The translations under genes and the position numbers were made by a program. The notes beneath the pieces are model-generated. The model made no database searches. It saw only the letters and a list, made by a program, of their open reading frames with translations, and was not told the DNA's origin. A stretch of 64,000 nucleotides of DNA from Treponema denticola ATCC 35405 (GTDB lineage Bacteria; Spirochaetota; Spirochaetia; Treponematales; Treponemataceae), in contig NC_002967.9 in the NCBI RefSeq assembly GCF_000008185.1, forward strand, positions 310,001-374,000, given 5' to 3'. Shown here in pieces: positions 26,880 to 36,216 of the stretch; the first letter of the stretch is position 1, and each line of letters opens with the position of its first letter.

Positions 26880-28709
26880 TTAGTTTTCCCAAATAAGGTA
26901 TTCGGGGCTGTAAACATAGATGCCTTTTTTTGATTTTAAATTTAAAAAGTCAGTGAAAGCCTTGATGTCTGCAAAGTTCATCTGCGAAAGTGTCGAAGCA
27001 TCAAGATCTTCTAAAATACTTTTTATCAAGGCTTCCGTAAAAGGTAGGGGCTTTTTTATTTCTTTTACGGAATATTGTCCGCTTATGTTTGCAAGCTCTG
27101 CAGCATATTTTACCGCCTCGTCCAAAGAGCCTAAAGCATCAACCAATTTTAAATTTAAGGCCTGTTCACCTGAATAGACACGGCCGCCGGCTAATTCTTC
27201 AACGGTTTTTTCAGGAAGATTTCTTCCCCTTGCTACGGTTTCGATAAAGGTCTTATATATGTGCATAACTTCCATCTGCCTTACCTCTTTTTCTTCAGGA
27301 GAAGGTTCTTCTAAAACGGAATATGAAGGCTTTTGTCCCGAATAAACCAAATCGCTTGTTATACCCAGATATTTTTTAACGGCTTCTTTAAAAGATGGAG
27401 CTGTAGCCAATACACCGATTGAGCCGGTAATTGTGTAGGGGCTTGCAAAAATATAATCTGCAGAAGAAGAAATCCAATAAGCTCCCGAGGCGGCAACGGA
27501 CCCCATGGAAACTACAACAGGTAAACCTGATGCTTTAGCTCTGTCTATAGCGCGTCTTATTTCTTCCGAAGCAAAGACCTCTCCTCCGCCTGAATTTACT
27601 CTTACAACGATAGCTTTTACAGTCGGATCTCCTTGAGCAATATCAAAAAGATCTACAATCTTGTAACTTACGGCAGAGTCATCTATACGCCCTGTACCGG
27701 TAGAAGAGATAGCTCCGTTTATATGAATAACGCCTATAGAATTTTGAGAGGGCATTTCTGCAAAGTTTGCATTATATGAATCATAGCCTATTGTGTTTAC
27801 GGTTACCGAAAATGTTTTACTATCGGCAAAGCCTATGTTTGCAGCAAACTCATCGACTGAAGCAATATCGGTAACAAAGCCTTCTTCTAAAGCGGCCTTC
27901 GCTCCGTTTCCTTCATATTTTTTTATAAGAGCATTATTGTTTTCGGCGAAAGCCCTAATTTTTTCGGGCGGCATATTTCTGTTTGCTGCAATATCCGAAG
28001 TGTACTTATTCCATAAATCATCGAACATGGATTTTAAGTTTGTTCTTACATTTTGCGAAAGATTATCCCTCGAATAAGTTTCTGCCATACCTTTGTAGGT
28101 TCCGGCCTGTATCACATTCCACTTGATGCCGAATTTTTCTTCCAAACCTTTAAAAAAGACCGGACGGGAAGCAAAGCCCGCAAAGGAGACTTCTCCCAGC
28201 GGATCAATTCCTATTCGGTCTGCATAGGAAGCTAAAAAGTAAGAAGGAATGGAATAGCCTACAGCATAGGCATATATTTTCTTACCGGAATTTTTAAAGA
28301 CTTTTAAAGCGTCTCCCAGTTCACTTAAGTGTCCTGACGAGAGGCCTCCCAATTCCGAGAAGTCCAAATAAAGGCTTGTTATCCGTCTATCGAAGGCCGC
28401 ATTTTTTATAGCTTTTACAAGGTCTGAAACGAGGACTGCCGATTTTTTCCCGATTGCGGGAATGCCGGCCGAAAAAATATCCGATTCCTTTTCTGTAAGA
28501 ACTCCGGAAGGATTTATCATTAGTACAGCCTCACTCGGTACGCGCTCTACTGTTTTTGTGTTAGAGGGTATGCTGCCCATAACCCCCAAAAATGAAAAAA
28601 AGAAAAAGAAGAAAATGATGTTTATTATTATCAAACGTAAAATATTTATTCCACGAAAAAACGCCATAAAACAACCCGGACGCTTTTTTTGTTCTTGGTT
28701 TTCCTGCAT
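26880..28709 (-). CDS. sppA: Signal peptide peptidase SppA, long (67K) type
   Basis: 609 residues. An N-terminal membrane anchor (LRLIIINIIFFFFFFSFLGVM) is followed by two protease-like repeats. The catalytic Ser is in MGSVAASGAYW in the C-terminal half and the general-base Lys in TYKGMAETYSR in the N-terminal half, the split dyad of the 67K enzymes. It degrades cleaved signal peptides in the membrane. GGAGAC precedes the ATG. It lies 38 nt upstream of ychF on the same strand and may be read with it. Confidence 0.93.
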   Translation of the reverse strand: MQENQEQKKRPGCFMAFFRGINILRLIIINIIFFFFFFSFLGVMGSIPSNTKTVERVPSEAVLMINPSGVLTEKESDIFSAGIPAIGKKSAVLVSDLVKAIKNAAFDRRITSLYLDFSELGGLSSGHLSELGDALKVFKNSGKKIYAYAVGYSIPSYFLASYADRIGIDPLGEVSFAGFASRPVFFKGLEEKFGIKWNVIQAGTYKGMAETYSRDNLSQNVRTNLKSMFDDLWNKYTSDIAANRNMPPEKIRAFAENNNALIKKYEGNGAKAALEEGFVTDIASVDEFAANIGFADSKTFSVTVNTIGYDSYNANFAEMPSQNSIGVIHINGAISSTGTGRIDDSAVSYKIVDLFDIAQGDPTVKAIVVRVNSGGGEVFASEEIRRAIDRAKASGLPVVVSMGSVAASGAYWISSSADYIFASPYTITGSIGVLATAPSFKEAVKKYLGITSDLVYSGQKPSYSVLEEPSPEEKEVRQMEVMHIYKTFIETVARGRNLPEKTVEELAGGRVYSGEQALNLKLVDALGSLDEAVKYAAELANISGQYSVKEIKKPLPFTEALIKSILEDLDASTLSQMNFADIKAFTDFLNLKSKKGIYVYSPEYLIWEN

Positions 28710-28794
28710 GTTTGTCTCCTAAAAATACAATTTAAGGTATCATCATAGCAAAAAACCGGTTTTTTTTCAACTAAGAACGATTTTGGAAATCTTT

Positions 28795-29700
28795 ATGGCA
28801 AAGAATATGATAACGGCACTTCCCTTTTTATTAAAAAAAATATACTCTATAAAAATGGAAAAATATTCTTTTCAAAATAGAACGCATAAGTTAATAGCGG
28901 GGATTTTTCTTTTTATCGGTTTTTCGTTTTTTTGTTATGCCCAAGAAATTCCTGCAAGCCCGTCGGATTCAGATAAGATAAAAATCTTTAGCTTGGAGGA
29001 ATGTAATTCTCTTTTCGCAGAATATTATAGAGCCGGTTCTATCGGTGATGAAGATTTGAAAATCTTAACAGACGGAAAAAATATTCTTACAGATTCTCTG
29101 GAAAAAATTCTTTTAGAGAATAAAAAAAACAGGGATATAAAAAAACAAAACGAGCTCTTAATTTTATATCTTAAACATGCCGAGATTATTTCTACCATTT
29201 ATAATTACGGCAGTATGAATCATCAAGGTGAGGAAATAAAAAAGATAGATAAGGATTTAAAAAGATTTTTAAAGCTATCCGATTTGGAAGGTGAGGTGTA
29301 TTTAAAATATGCAGACTACTTATATACAAAACTCAAGCTACCTGAAACAAACCGTTTTAGCACAAAATTAGCTCTTCCGGTTTTATACAGGATGGCCCTT
29401 TTAAAAGATAAAACCAATAAGGCTGCTTTTGTAAAGCTGTCATGCTGGCAGATTTCTTCAGCCGATGAAACCACCTCTAATTTTAATTCTCAAATTAAAG
29501 CAACGGAAAAATATATTGAAGAATTAAATGAGATTGATAGATTCAATGCATTTATTTGGTATTCCATATTTTATATGAAAATATATGATACAAAAAAAGG
29601 GTGGAAATATTTTTACAAAGCAAAAAATCTTTTCCCCAATCATCAGATTGTTTTGTTGCTTTATGAAAATTATAAAAAAGGAATCTTAGGCGGATTATGA
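28795..29700 (+). CDS. Exported protein of unknown function
   Basis: About 301 residues; the start is uncertain between the ATG at 28795 (weak TTTGGA upstream) and the ATG at 28855 next to the signal peptide. The hydrophobic stretch LIAGIFLFIGFSFFCYAQ is a signal peptide, probably cleaved before EIPASP. The mature part is helical and lysine-rich, with repeated patterns such as LKYADYLYTKLKLP and NAFIWYSIFYMKIYDTKKGW that suggest tetratricopeptide-like helices. It overlaps the next frame and is probably transcribed with the outer-membrane-like gene at 29727. Confidence 0.6.
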   Translation: MAKNMITALPFLLKKIYSIKMEKYSFQNRTHKLIAGIFLFIGFSFFCYAQEIPASPSDSDKIKIFSLEECNSLFAEYYRAGSIGDEDLKILTDGKNILTDSLEKILLENKKNRDIKKQNELLILYLKHAEIISTIYNYGSMNHQGEEIKKIDKDLKRFLKLSDLEGEVYLKYADYLYTKLKLPETNRFSTKLALPVLYRMALLKDKTNKAAFVKLSCWQISSADETTSNFNSQIKATEKYIEELNEIDRFNAFIWYSIFYMKIYDTKKGWKYFYKAKNLFPNHQIVLLLYENYKKGILGGL

Positions 29701-29726
29701 TTAATAGTTTAAAAGACGGAGAAAAA

Positions 29727-30776
29727 ATGAAAAAGATTTTATGTTTGATTTTTTGTTTTATGATGACGGCAGGATTTTCTCAAAATAAAGAGGAACTTAA
29801 AAACAACAATGAAGAAGAGTCTTTAAACATTTCCAAATTTAATATTCTTCCGCATTATTTCGGATTTCCCCTTTCGGTAAAATTCGGATGGCTTTACAGA
29901 CAAAATAATTTCAGTGTTTTCCCGAATACGGGAATCTTCTTTTCGGCAGACAACGGACCCGCTATAAGTTCTTCCATAGGAATGTTTGTTCAAAAAGATT
30001 TTTTTAAATGGGATATAAACGCTTTTTATGATTTTGTTCCGTTTACAATGCATAAAAAAGCTTCCGACCAAATTGTTTATGCAAGAAATAATTTTATCTT
30101 TGTTATAAACAGACTGAAAATTTCTTTCCCTGCCCGTGTGGGACGGAGACTTGTTAATGAAATAAAATTTACCGGTTCACAAAAAGAGTTGCTGCCGAAA
30201 ACAATTACCGAAATATCGCAGGGAATCAGGTTCGATGTTTATCTTGCAGATTTAGGCTATCTTAAAGCAACAACTTCTTTTTCTTTTTTTACCGATTGGA
30301 TTCCGGAAAGCCGTTTTGTTAATTACAGACTTAAATTCGATTTGCCGGTAACATTTAAACTGTATTATGTTGACGTGGGCTTTGTCTATACTTTTTATAA
30401 TACCGGTAGGATAAATTCTAAAAATATAAATGCTGCCGCCGATTACCAAATAGAAAAATCTCAAGAAGCTATGACGCGGCGCTTTTCGTTTAAAGATGTT
30501 CAAAAATATTCTTCGATGCATATTTGGGGGGCTGAAATTAGATGGTACGCAGCTCGAACGGGCGTTAATTCAAGCGGATTTTTTATTTCAGCCTTTGCAG
30601 ATGCCGGCTTCGGCTCTAACGAAGTAAAAAAAATAAACCTTATCGCCGAGTGCGGTTTAGGTGCAGGCTATACATTATTTGATAACGTTCCTTTTACATT
30701 CCAAGCCGGATTTAATCAAGACTTTAAACCGATCTTTTTCTTAGGTGTTGTATCCAGAATTATTCAGGGGGTTTGA
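29727..30776 (+). CDS. Putative outer-membrane beta-barrel protein
   Basis: 349 residues from the ATG at 29727, after GACGGAG. The N-terminus MKKILCLIFCFMMTAGFSQ is a signal peptide. The mature chain alternates hydrophobic and polar residues with many aromatic residues, as in beta strands (FPLSVKFGWLYRQNNFSVFP, GAEIRWYAARTGV), and ends in an aromatic/valine strand (FFLGVVSRIIQGV). This is the pattern of outer-membrane barrels in spirochaetes. No named family is recognised. It follows the helical exported gene and precedes a lipoprotein. Confidence 0.6.
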   Translation: MKKILCLIFCFMMTAGFSQNKEELKNNNEEESLNISKFNILPHYFGFPLSVKFGWLYRQNNFSVFPNTGIFFSADNGPAISSSIGMFVQKDFFKWDINAFYDFVPFTMHKKASDQIVYARNNFIFVINRLKISFPARVGRRLVNEIKFTGSQKELLPKTITEISQGIRFDVYLADLGYLKATTSFSFFTDWIPESRFVNYRLKFDLPVTFKLYYVDVGFVYTFYNTGRINSKNINAAADYQIEKSQEAMTRRFSFKDVQKYSSMHIWGAEIRWYAARTGVNSSGFFISAFADAGFGSNEVKKINLIAECGLGAGYTLFDNVPFTFQAGFNQDFKPIFFLGVVSRIIQGV

Positions 30777-30805
30777 TCGTATTATAAAAATATTATGGAG
30801 AAAAT

Positions 30806-31756
30806 ATGAAATTAAAATGCGCTGTTTTTATTAATTTAATTATTTTATTAGTTATTCTAACTTTGAGTATTTCTTGTAGTAAGGAAGAAAAACTTCAGCC
30901 TATAAATGTAATACAAGAAGGTTCAGCTAAAAAGAGTGATGAGGCCATTGAGCTCGATTTAAAATTTTATAATCCGTTTATGTATGAGATAAACATAAGA
31001 AAGTTGAAATATACAAATATTAACAGCAATTATTATGTATTGCCTGAAACCATGAAAAAATGCAAGCAGATACATATTTTTGAAAGTTGGACTAACGAAT
31101 ATATATCATATTTATCCGACTTGGTTATGCAATATGATATGCCCTGTCAAGCTTATTTACCTGAAAATCAAAAGACCTTAAAGAGTTTTGCTTTATTTAA
31201 TAAAAACGGTCAGGTAGTAAAATATGTATATAAATTAGGCTGCATTCCGACAGACTCATATTCTCATGATGAAGTATACACTTATTATTATAATGATAAA
31301 AATTTTATTAGCAAAGATGTTTATAAGATGGAAAATACGGATAGTGAAGTAAGGCAGTTTGTAAATGAATATGAAAAAAAACGTAAAGATAAAAAGATAT
31401 TATACAATGAAAAAGAAAATAAATATACATTCGATGATATGGAACTTATCTTCAATGAAGACGGCAAATATAAAGAAATTAAAATTTATTATCATGAAAG
31501 ATCTTTTGATAAATATGAATTTATTTATGAAAATGCTATGATAAAAAAATTTAAAAAATATGATAATGATAAATTAGAATATGAGATAATTAGTGAGTAC
31601 GACAACTCTGGCAAAATAAGAAAATATACGACCTCATTGGGGGGAACAGTTGAAATTTTACAATATGATGAGTACGATAACTGGATTGAAGAAAAGTTTT
31701 TTTCTGATGGAGTTTTATTTTCTACCACATATCGAGAGATTGAGTATTGGGAGTAA
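30806..31756 (+). CDS. Putative lipoprotein
   Basis: 316 residues. The N-terminus has a membrane segment (FINLIILLVILTLSISC) ending in a spirochaetal lipobox LSISC, so Cys24 would be lipidated. The C-terminal part has repeated short motifs with aromatic and acidic residues (YDEYDNWIEEKFFSDG, YDNSGKIRKY) like the RHS-type or toxin-repeat strands seen in many Treponema lipoproteins. TATGGAG precedes the ATG. Function unknown; probably surface or periplasmic. Confidence 0.65.
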   Translation: MKLKCAVFINLIILLVILTLSISCSKEEKLQPINVIQEGSAKKSDEAIELDLKFYNPFMYEINIRKLKYTNINSNYYVLPETMKKCKQIHIFESWTNEYISYLSDLVMQYDMPCQAYLPENQKTLKSFALFNKNGQVVKYVYKLGCIPTDSYSHDEVYTYYYNDKNFISKDVYKMENTDSEVRQFVNEYEKKRKDKKILYNEKENKYTFDDMELIFNEDGKYKEIKIYYHERSFDKYEFIYENAMIKKFKKYDNDKLEYEIISEYDNSGKIRKYTTSLGGTVEILQYDEYDNWIEEKFFSDGVLFSTTYREIEYWE

Positions 31757-31759
31757 GCT

Positions 31760-32872
31760 ATGAAACAAAAACAAGTTATAATTATACTTTATATTATTGT
31801 ATTAGTAATGATAATTCTTCCTGTAGGAATTTTGATTCACTGGCTGTTTTTTAAATCAGGAATAAAATTTAATTTTAACACCCAAAATCAGCAAGAAGTT
31901 ACAAACGAGTATATTTATGATTTTGATAAATCGGAATATATATTTGCATCTACACAAAATGAATGGTTCGAACTATCCAAAAATGGAAAATGGTATGATG
32001 TAAGGTTTAATGGAGGAGACGTAGATACAGATGTTATCCAACAATTTATTGAAGCCGGAAAATGTAATGAAGGCGGTAAAGAAATGACTTTATCCGCAGG
32101 TTCGATCACTATTACTGATGATGGTCTTGTTGTGATATCAGGGGATAGGTGTATCTGCTATCTTGATGTTGTAAATAAAAAAATAATTAAAATACTTCCA
32201 TTAGAACATAGAGATACTGTTGCGGTAAATATAGGAGACCGTGATATTCTTTTTTTTGACGGAGGTAATTTATATAAATACGAATTTGATTCGGATAATA
32301 AAATATTGTTATATGAAACAAAGCTTTATAAGTTTGAAATATCCGGTAAGGATCTATATAAAGATTATCCTTATGATTACGGTAAAGAAGATGGCGGCAA
32401 TTATATTTTTATATCTAATTCAACGGCGGAGTACCCTTATCCGTATGCTAGACCTGTTCACATCGCATATTCAAAAAAATATAATAGTATATATTATAAA
32501 ACCAGAATTTCATTGAGTGATGGATTAAAAACAGCCGTCGTTTCCATGTCATTAGATGATTTTACAATTTATGTAGTCTGTTTGGATGGGGAATTTAATA
32601 CTGATCTTGGCGGCAATGTTTTTTATACACAAAAAAACGCATTATTCCGCCATGATGGGGATACAAGAAAATCCGAAAAAATTTTTGAACATGATGAAAC
32701 AATCAGCTGGTTTAAACTTTTTAATGACGCGATCTTTTTTATGCAAAAAAGCTCGCCAAATATAAAAGGCGTAAAGTTTCCTGAATTTAGAGTATATCAT
32801 CAAAACAAGGTAAAATATGTAAAAATAAACGCAAATATTTATAGGAACTGTTGGGATATAATAAAAAACTAA
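31760..32872 (+). CDS. Membrane-anchored protein of unknown function
   Basis: 370 residues. One N-terminal membrane segment (IIILYIIVLVMIILPVGILI) serves as uncleaved anchor. The rest is likely outside the membrane and rich in beta-strand patterns (GGDVDTDVIQ, ITITDDGLVVISGDRCICYL, YEFDSDNKILLYETKLY), reminiscent of a beta-propeller reading sensor-like repeats, but no family is recognised. It starts 3 nt after the lipoprotein stop and so forms an operon with it. Confidence 0.6.
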   Translation: MKQKQVIIILYIIVLVMIILPVGILIHWLFFKSGIKFNFNTQNQQEVTNEYIYDFDKSEYIFASTQNEWFELSKNGKWYDVRFNGGDVDTDVIQQFIEAGKCNEGGKEMTLSAGSITITDDGLVVISGDRCICYLDVVNKKIIKILPLEHRDTVAVNIGDRDILFFDGGNLYKYEFDSDNKILLYETKLYKFEISGKDLYKDYPYDYGKEDGGNYIFISNSTAEYPYPYARPVHIAYSKKYNSIYYKTRISLSDGLKTAVVSMSLDDFTIYVVCLDGEFNTDLGGNVFYTQKNALFRHDGDTRKSEKIFEHDETISWFKLFNDAIFFMQKSSPNIKGVKFPEFRVYHQNKVKYVKINANIYRNCWDIIKN

Positions 32873-32884
32873 ACAATTAATCTC

Positions 32885-32913
32885 TAGCCAATTTTCACAA
32901 TTTATGCTATCAT
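32885..32913 (+). promoter_or_regulatory. thyX promoter (possible leaderless transcript)
   Basis: TAGCCA (32885-32890, weak), 17 nt, TATCAT (32908-32913), and the ATG follows six bases later at 32920. No Shine-Dalgarno sequence apart from TCTCCT, which is the wrong strand. Confidence 0.45.
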
Positions 32914-32919
32914 TCTCCT

Positions 32920-33756
32920 ATGGCACATTGTATAGCTCCGGAAGCGGAAAAAATTTTGGATAAAGAATTTAAGGTTCTTGATAAGGGCTTTATCAGATTG
33001 GTAGACTACATGGGAACTGATGCCCGCATAGTGCAGTCTGCCCGTGTTTCTTATGGGGAAGGGACTAAAACCGTACGTGAAGATGCTGCTTTAATAGATT
33101 ATCTTTTGCGGAACAAGCACACCTCTCCTTTTGAGCAAGTGGTTTTTACCTTTCATGTAAAGCTGCCCATTTTTGTAGCCCGTCAGTGGATCAGGCATAG
33201 GACTGCCCGCTTAAACGAAATTTCGGGACGGTATTCTATCTTAAAGGCCGAGTTTTATGTACCCGCCGGAAAGGATATAGCTTTGCAAAGCAGCGATAAT
33301 AAGCAGGGCAGAATGAATGAAGCAGTTCCTCAAGACCTTCAAAATGAAGTTATAACTTCTTTACAAAAACAACAAGAAGAAATTTATGCAGGCTACTCTA
33401 AATTACTTGATAAAAATATTGCGAGAGAGCTTGCAAGAATAAACCTCCCTCTTTCCACTTATACCGAATGGTATTGGCAAATAGACTTGCATAATCTTTT
33501 TCATTTTTTGCGGCTGCGTATGGATGCTCATGCACAAAAAGAAATCAGAGACTATGCCGAAGTGATGTTCGAGATTTGTAAAACCGTAACCCCCCTTGCC
33601 TGTGCTTCTTTTGAGCGGCATGAAAAAAACGGCGTAAACTTTTCGGCAGAAGAACTTGAAGCTATACGTAATTTGATAGCCGGAAAAGACAGCGGCTTAA
33701 AAGGAAAAGAGCTTGAACGTTTTAACGAAAAACTTAAAAGCGGAAGACAGGTATAA
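32920..33756 (+). CDS. thyX: FAD-dependent thymidylate synthase ThyX
   Basis: 278 residues. The ThyX motif RHR-x7-S is present as RHRTARLNEIS, and the N-terminus has the conserved DYMGTDARIVQSARVSY. The enzyme makes dTMP from dUMP with methylene-tetrahydrofolate, using FAD and NADPH, in place of ThyA. No thyA is in the window. It is followed after 18 nt by ktrB, which may be read through from it. Confidence 0.96.
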   Translation: MAHCIAPEAEKILDKEFKVLDKGFIRLVDYMGTDARIVQSARVSYGEGTKTVREDAALIDYLLRNKHTSPFEQVVFTFHVKLPIFVARQWIRHRTARLNEISGRYSILKAEFYVPAGKDIALQSSDNKQGRMNEAVPQDLQNEVITSLQKQQEEIYAGYSKLLDKNIARELARINLPLSTYTEWYWQIDLHNLFHFLRLRMDAHAQKEIRDYAEVMFEICKTVTPLACASFERHEKNGVNFSAEELEAIRNLIAGKDSGLKGKELERFNEKLKSGRQV

Positions 33757-33774
33757 AACGCAAGGAACAGCAAA

Positions 33775-35499
33775 ATGAGAAAGCGAGATTATTTTGTCGT
33801 TATGGCTTTCGCTTTAAGCCTTATACTTTTATTTTTACAGCAATTTTATCCTAAAAACACGCCTGCAAGTATTATCCATGCAATAGATATTTTAATTCTT
33901 CTATTTGTTATTTCAGAAACTTTTTTTGCCGTCCGTCAGGAAAAGTATATACGCAAATATTTTCAAAATAATCTTCCAAACTTTTTAGCAATGGTAATAT
34001 TTGCATCGATATTTATTACCTTTAAAATACAAATAGGTTTTAAAAATATTTCTGAAGAATTAAGTATTGTTTTTGATATTTTTAAAAATATATTTTTGTT
34101 TGGAAAAATAATTAGATTGATAAGCAAAAGAGCCGGATTAACTGCGAAAATCATTTCAAACCCTGCCCGTACTTTGATTATTTCTTTTTTTATGGTAATA
34201 ATCATCGGCAGTTTTTTACTTATGCTTCCTGCAGCATCTGCAAAAGGCTCTCCCTTAAATTTTTTAACGGCACTTTTTACGTCTGCTTCCGCCGTATGTG
34301 TTACAGGCTTAAGTGTTATAGATGTTTCTTCCGAACTTACCATAGTCGGAAAATTTATTCTGATTGTTTTAATTCAAGTCGGAGGACTAGGCATAATGGT
34401 TTTTTCATTTTTCGGAATGCTTGCCTTCCGAAAAAAAATGACGGTCAGTGAAAAGCTCACAATTTCTTACATGGTCAGTGAAGATGACATGTCAAACCTT
34501 TTTAAAACATTAAGAGTAATTGTTTTATCTACATTCTTTATAGAAGCCCTAAGTGCTGTATTTTTATTTATAGGGTTTTCACGCATTTTAGGCTTCAATC
34601 TTAAAACCCTAGGCTTTGCATTATTTCATGCAATATCCGCATTCTGTAATGCGGGCTTTGCTCTTTTTTCAAACAATTTGGAATCTTTTACCTCCGATAT
34701 TATTATCAGTTTAACAATAGGCTTTACCATAATTTTAGGCGGAATAAGTTTTGCAGTTATTTATGATGTTTTAGCTAAGGTCAAGACAGATATAAAAAAT
34801 ACATTTTTAAAGAAAAAAAAGACAGATTATTTAATTTCGGTAAATACAAAAATGATTTTAAGCCTTACGGTTTTTATTCTTTTTATTTCTTTTGCTTTTT
34901 TTTATTTACTTGAGCATCGCAATACTATGAAAGAGATGTCTTTGGGAACTCAATACCTTGCAAGTTTATTTCAAGCTATAACATTGCGTACCGCAGGATT
35001 TTCTACGGTTTCCTTCCTTAATTTGACAAATGCAACCTTGCTTTTTATGATATTCATAATGTTCATGGGAGGAGCTGCAGGAAGTACAGCCGGAGGAATA
35101 AAGCTGAATACAATTGCAGTAGTCTTTGCTTTTTTTAAATCTTTTTTAAAAAATCAAAAAACGGTTGTAATTAAAAATGTTTCGGTGCCTGAAGAACAAG
35201 TAAAAAAAGCTTTTTTAATTTTCGGTTTCGGGCTTGCGGCAATTTCAGTTGGAATTTTTTTATTAACAATTACCGAAAGCCTTCCTTTTTTAGCATTGTT
35301 GTTTGAAACCGTTTCGGCCTTTGCAACCGTGGGGCTTTCTACAGGAATAACGGCAGCGCTTTCACCAGCCGGTAAAATAGTAATAATAATCTTAATGTTT
35401 ATCGGAAGAGTAGGCCCCTTAACTTTTTTAACTGCGGCCGGTAAAAAACAAAAAAATGATGATATAGAATATCCTTATGGAAATATAGCAATAGGATAA
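33775..35499 (+). CDS. ktrB: K+ uptake channel subunit, TrkH/KtrB type
   Basis: 574 residues, highly hydrophobic. After an extra N-terminal membrane region of about 120 residues comes the TrkH/KtrB core with its repeated pore motifs: SAVCVTGLSV, SAFCNAGFAL, LRTAGFSTV and FATVGLSTG. The Gly of each lines the selectivity filter. It forms the membrane pore for K+ (often Na+-dependent) and needs a cytoplasmic RCK ring, supplied by the gene at 35514 whose frame begins at the last base of this one. Confidence 0.92.
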   Translation: MRKRDYFVVMAFALSLILLFLQQFYPKNTPASIIHAIDILILLFVISETFFAVRQEKYIRKYFQNNLPNFLAMVIFASIFITFKIQIGFKNISEELSIVFDIFKNIFLFGKIIRLISKRAGLTAKIISNPARTLIISFFMVIIIGSFLLMLPAASAKGSPLNFLTALFTSASAVCVTGLSVIDVSSELTIVGKFILIVLIQVGGLGIMVFSFFGMLAFRKKMTVSEKLTISYMVSEDDMSNLFKTLRVIVLSTFFIEALSAVFLFIGFSRILGFNLKTLGFALFHAISAFCNAGFALFSNNLESFTSDIIISLTIGFTIILGGISFAVIYDVLAKVKTDIKNTFLKKKKTDYLISVNTKMILSLTVFILFISFAFFYLLEHRNTMKEMSLGTQYLASLFQAITLRTAGFSTVSFLNLTNATLLFMIFIMFMGGAAGSTAGGIKLNTIAVVFAFFKSFLKNQKTVVIKNVSVPEEQVKKAFLIFGFGLAAISVGIFLLTITESLPFLALLFETVSAFATVGLSTGITAALSPAGKIVIIILMFIGRVGPLTFLTAAGKKQKNDDIEYPYGNIAIG

Positions 35500-35513
35500 T
35501 GGGAGGAAAATAT

Positions 35514-36206
35514 ATGGAAACAAATAAAAACTTTGCAGTCATAGGTTTGGGAGAATTCGGTTCAAGGATTTGTGAAGTTCTTGTAGACGGAGGTGCTTCA
35601 GTGGTTGCCTTCGATCATGATATTCAAGCCGTCGAAAGAATAAAAAAAATCGTTCCGGCAGCAATGCTTGTAGAAACTACAAATGAAGAAGCTCTTTTAA
35701 AAGCCCCTTTGGATGATGTAGAAGTCGCCATAGTCGCCATCGGCAATAATATAGAAGCAAGCGTTTTAACAACTACTCTTTTAAAGCAAAGAGATATTCC
35801 CTATGTTTTAGCGCGTGCCGTTTCACCTCTCCACGCAACAGTTCTACGAAGGGTAGGAGCAAACGAAGTTTTAAATATTGAAATATCAGCAGCAACAAGA
35901 ATTGCGAGGCGGCTTATTTCTCCCGATGTAATGGACTCAATTGCAGTTACAAAAGATTTTTCGATAAGAGAAATCATTGTGCCGAAATTTTTTATAGGAA
36001 AAACAGTCGGTTCCGTTGCTCTAAAAGAAAAATTCAATATTACTTTGATTGCTCTTGTTAGAATGGCTTTGGATATAGATTCTGTCGGTAATCCTGTCAA
36101 ACAGGAGGTTATGCACTATCCGGAAGATGATTTTGAGTTGAGAGAGGGCGATAAACTTTTTTTGATAGGCTCAAATATAAAACTTGAAGAATTTAGAAAT
36201 ATGTAA
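35514..36206 (+). CDS. ktrA: K+ uptake regulatory RCK protein, KtrA/TrkA type
   Basis: 230 residues from the ATG at 35514, with GGGAGG upstream. The RCK_N Rossmann domain has GLGEFGSRI and the acidic residue after the second strand (VVAFDHD). RCK_C follows from about 140 (IIVPKFFIGKTVGSVALKEKF). It binds nucleotide and gates KtrB, encoded 14 nt upstream. It ends close to the next gene, and the three look like one operon. Confidence 0.92.
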   Translation: METNKNFAVIGLGEFGSRICEVLVDGGASVVAFDHDIQAVERIKKIVPAAMLVETTNEEALLKAPLDDVEVAIVAIGNNIEASVLTTTLLKQRDIPYVLARAVSPLHATVLRRVGANEVLNIEISAATRIARRLISPDVMDSIAVTKDFSIREIIVPKFFIGKTVGSVALKEKFNITLIALVRMALDIDSVGNPVKQEVMHYPEDDFELREGDKLFLIGSNIKLEEFRNM

Positions 36207-36216
36207 CGGGGCAAAT

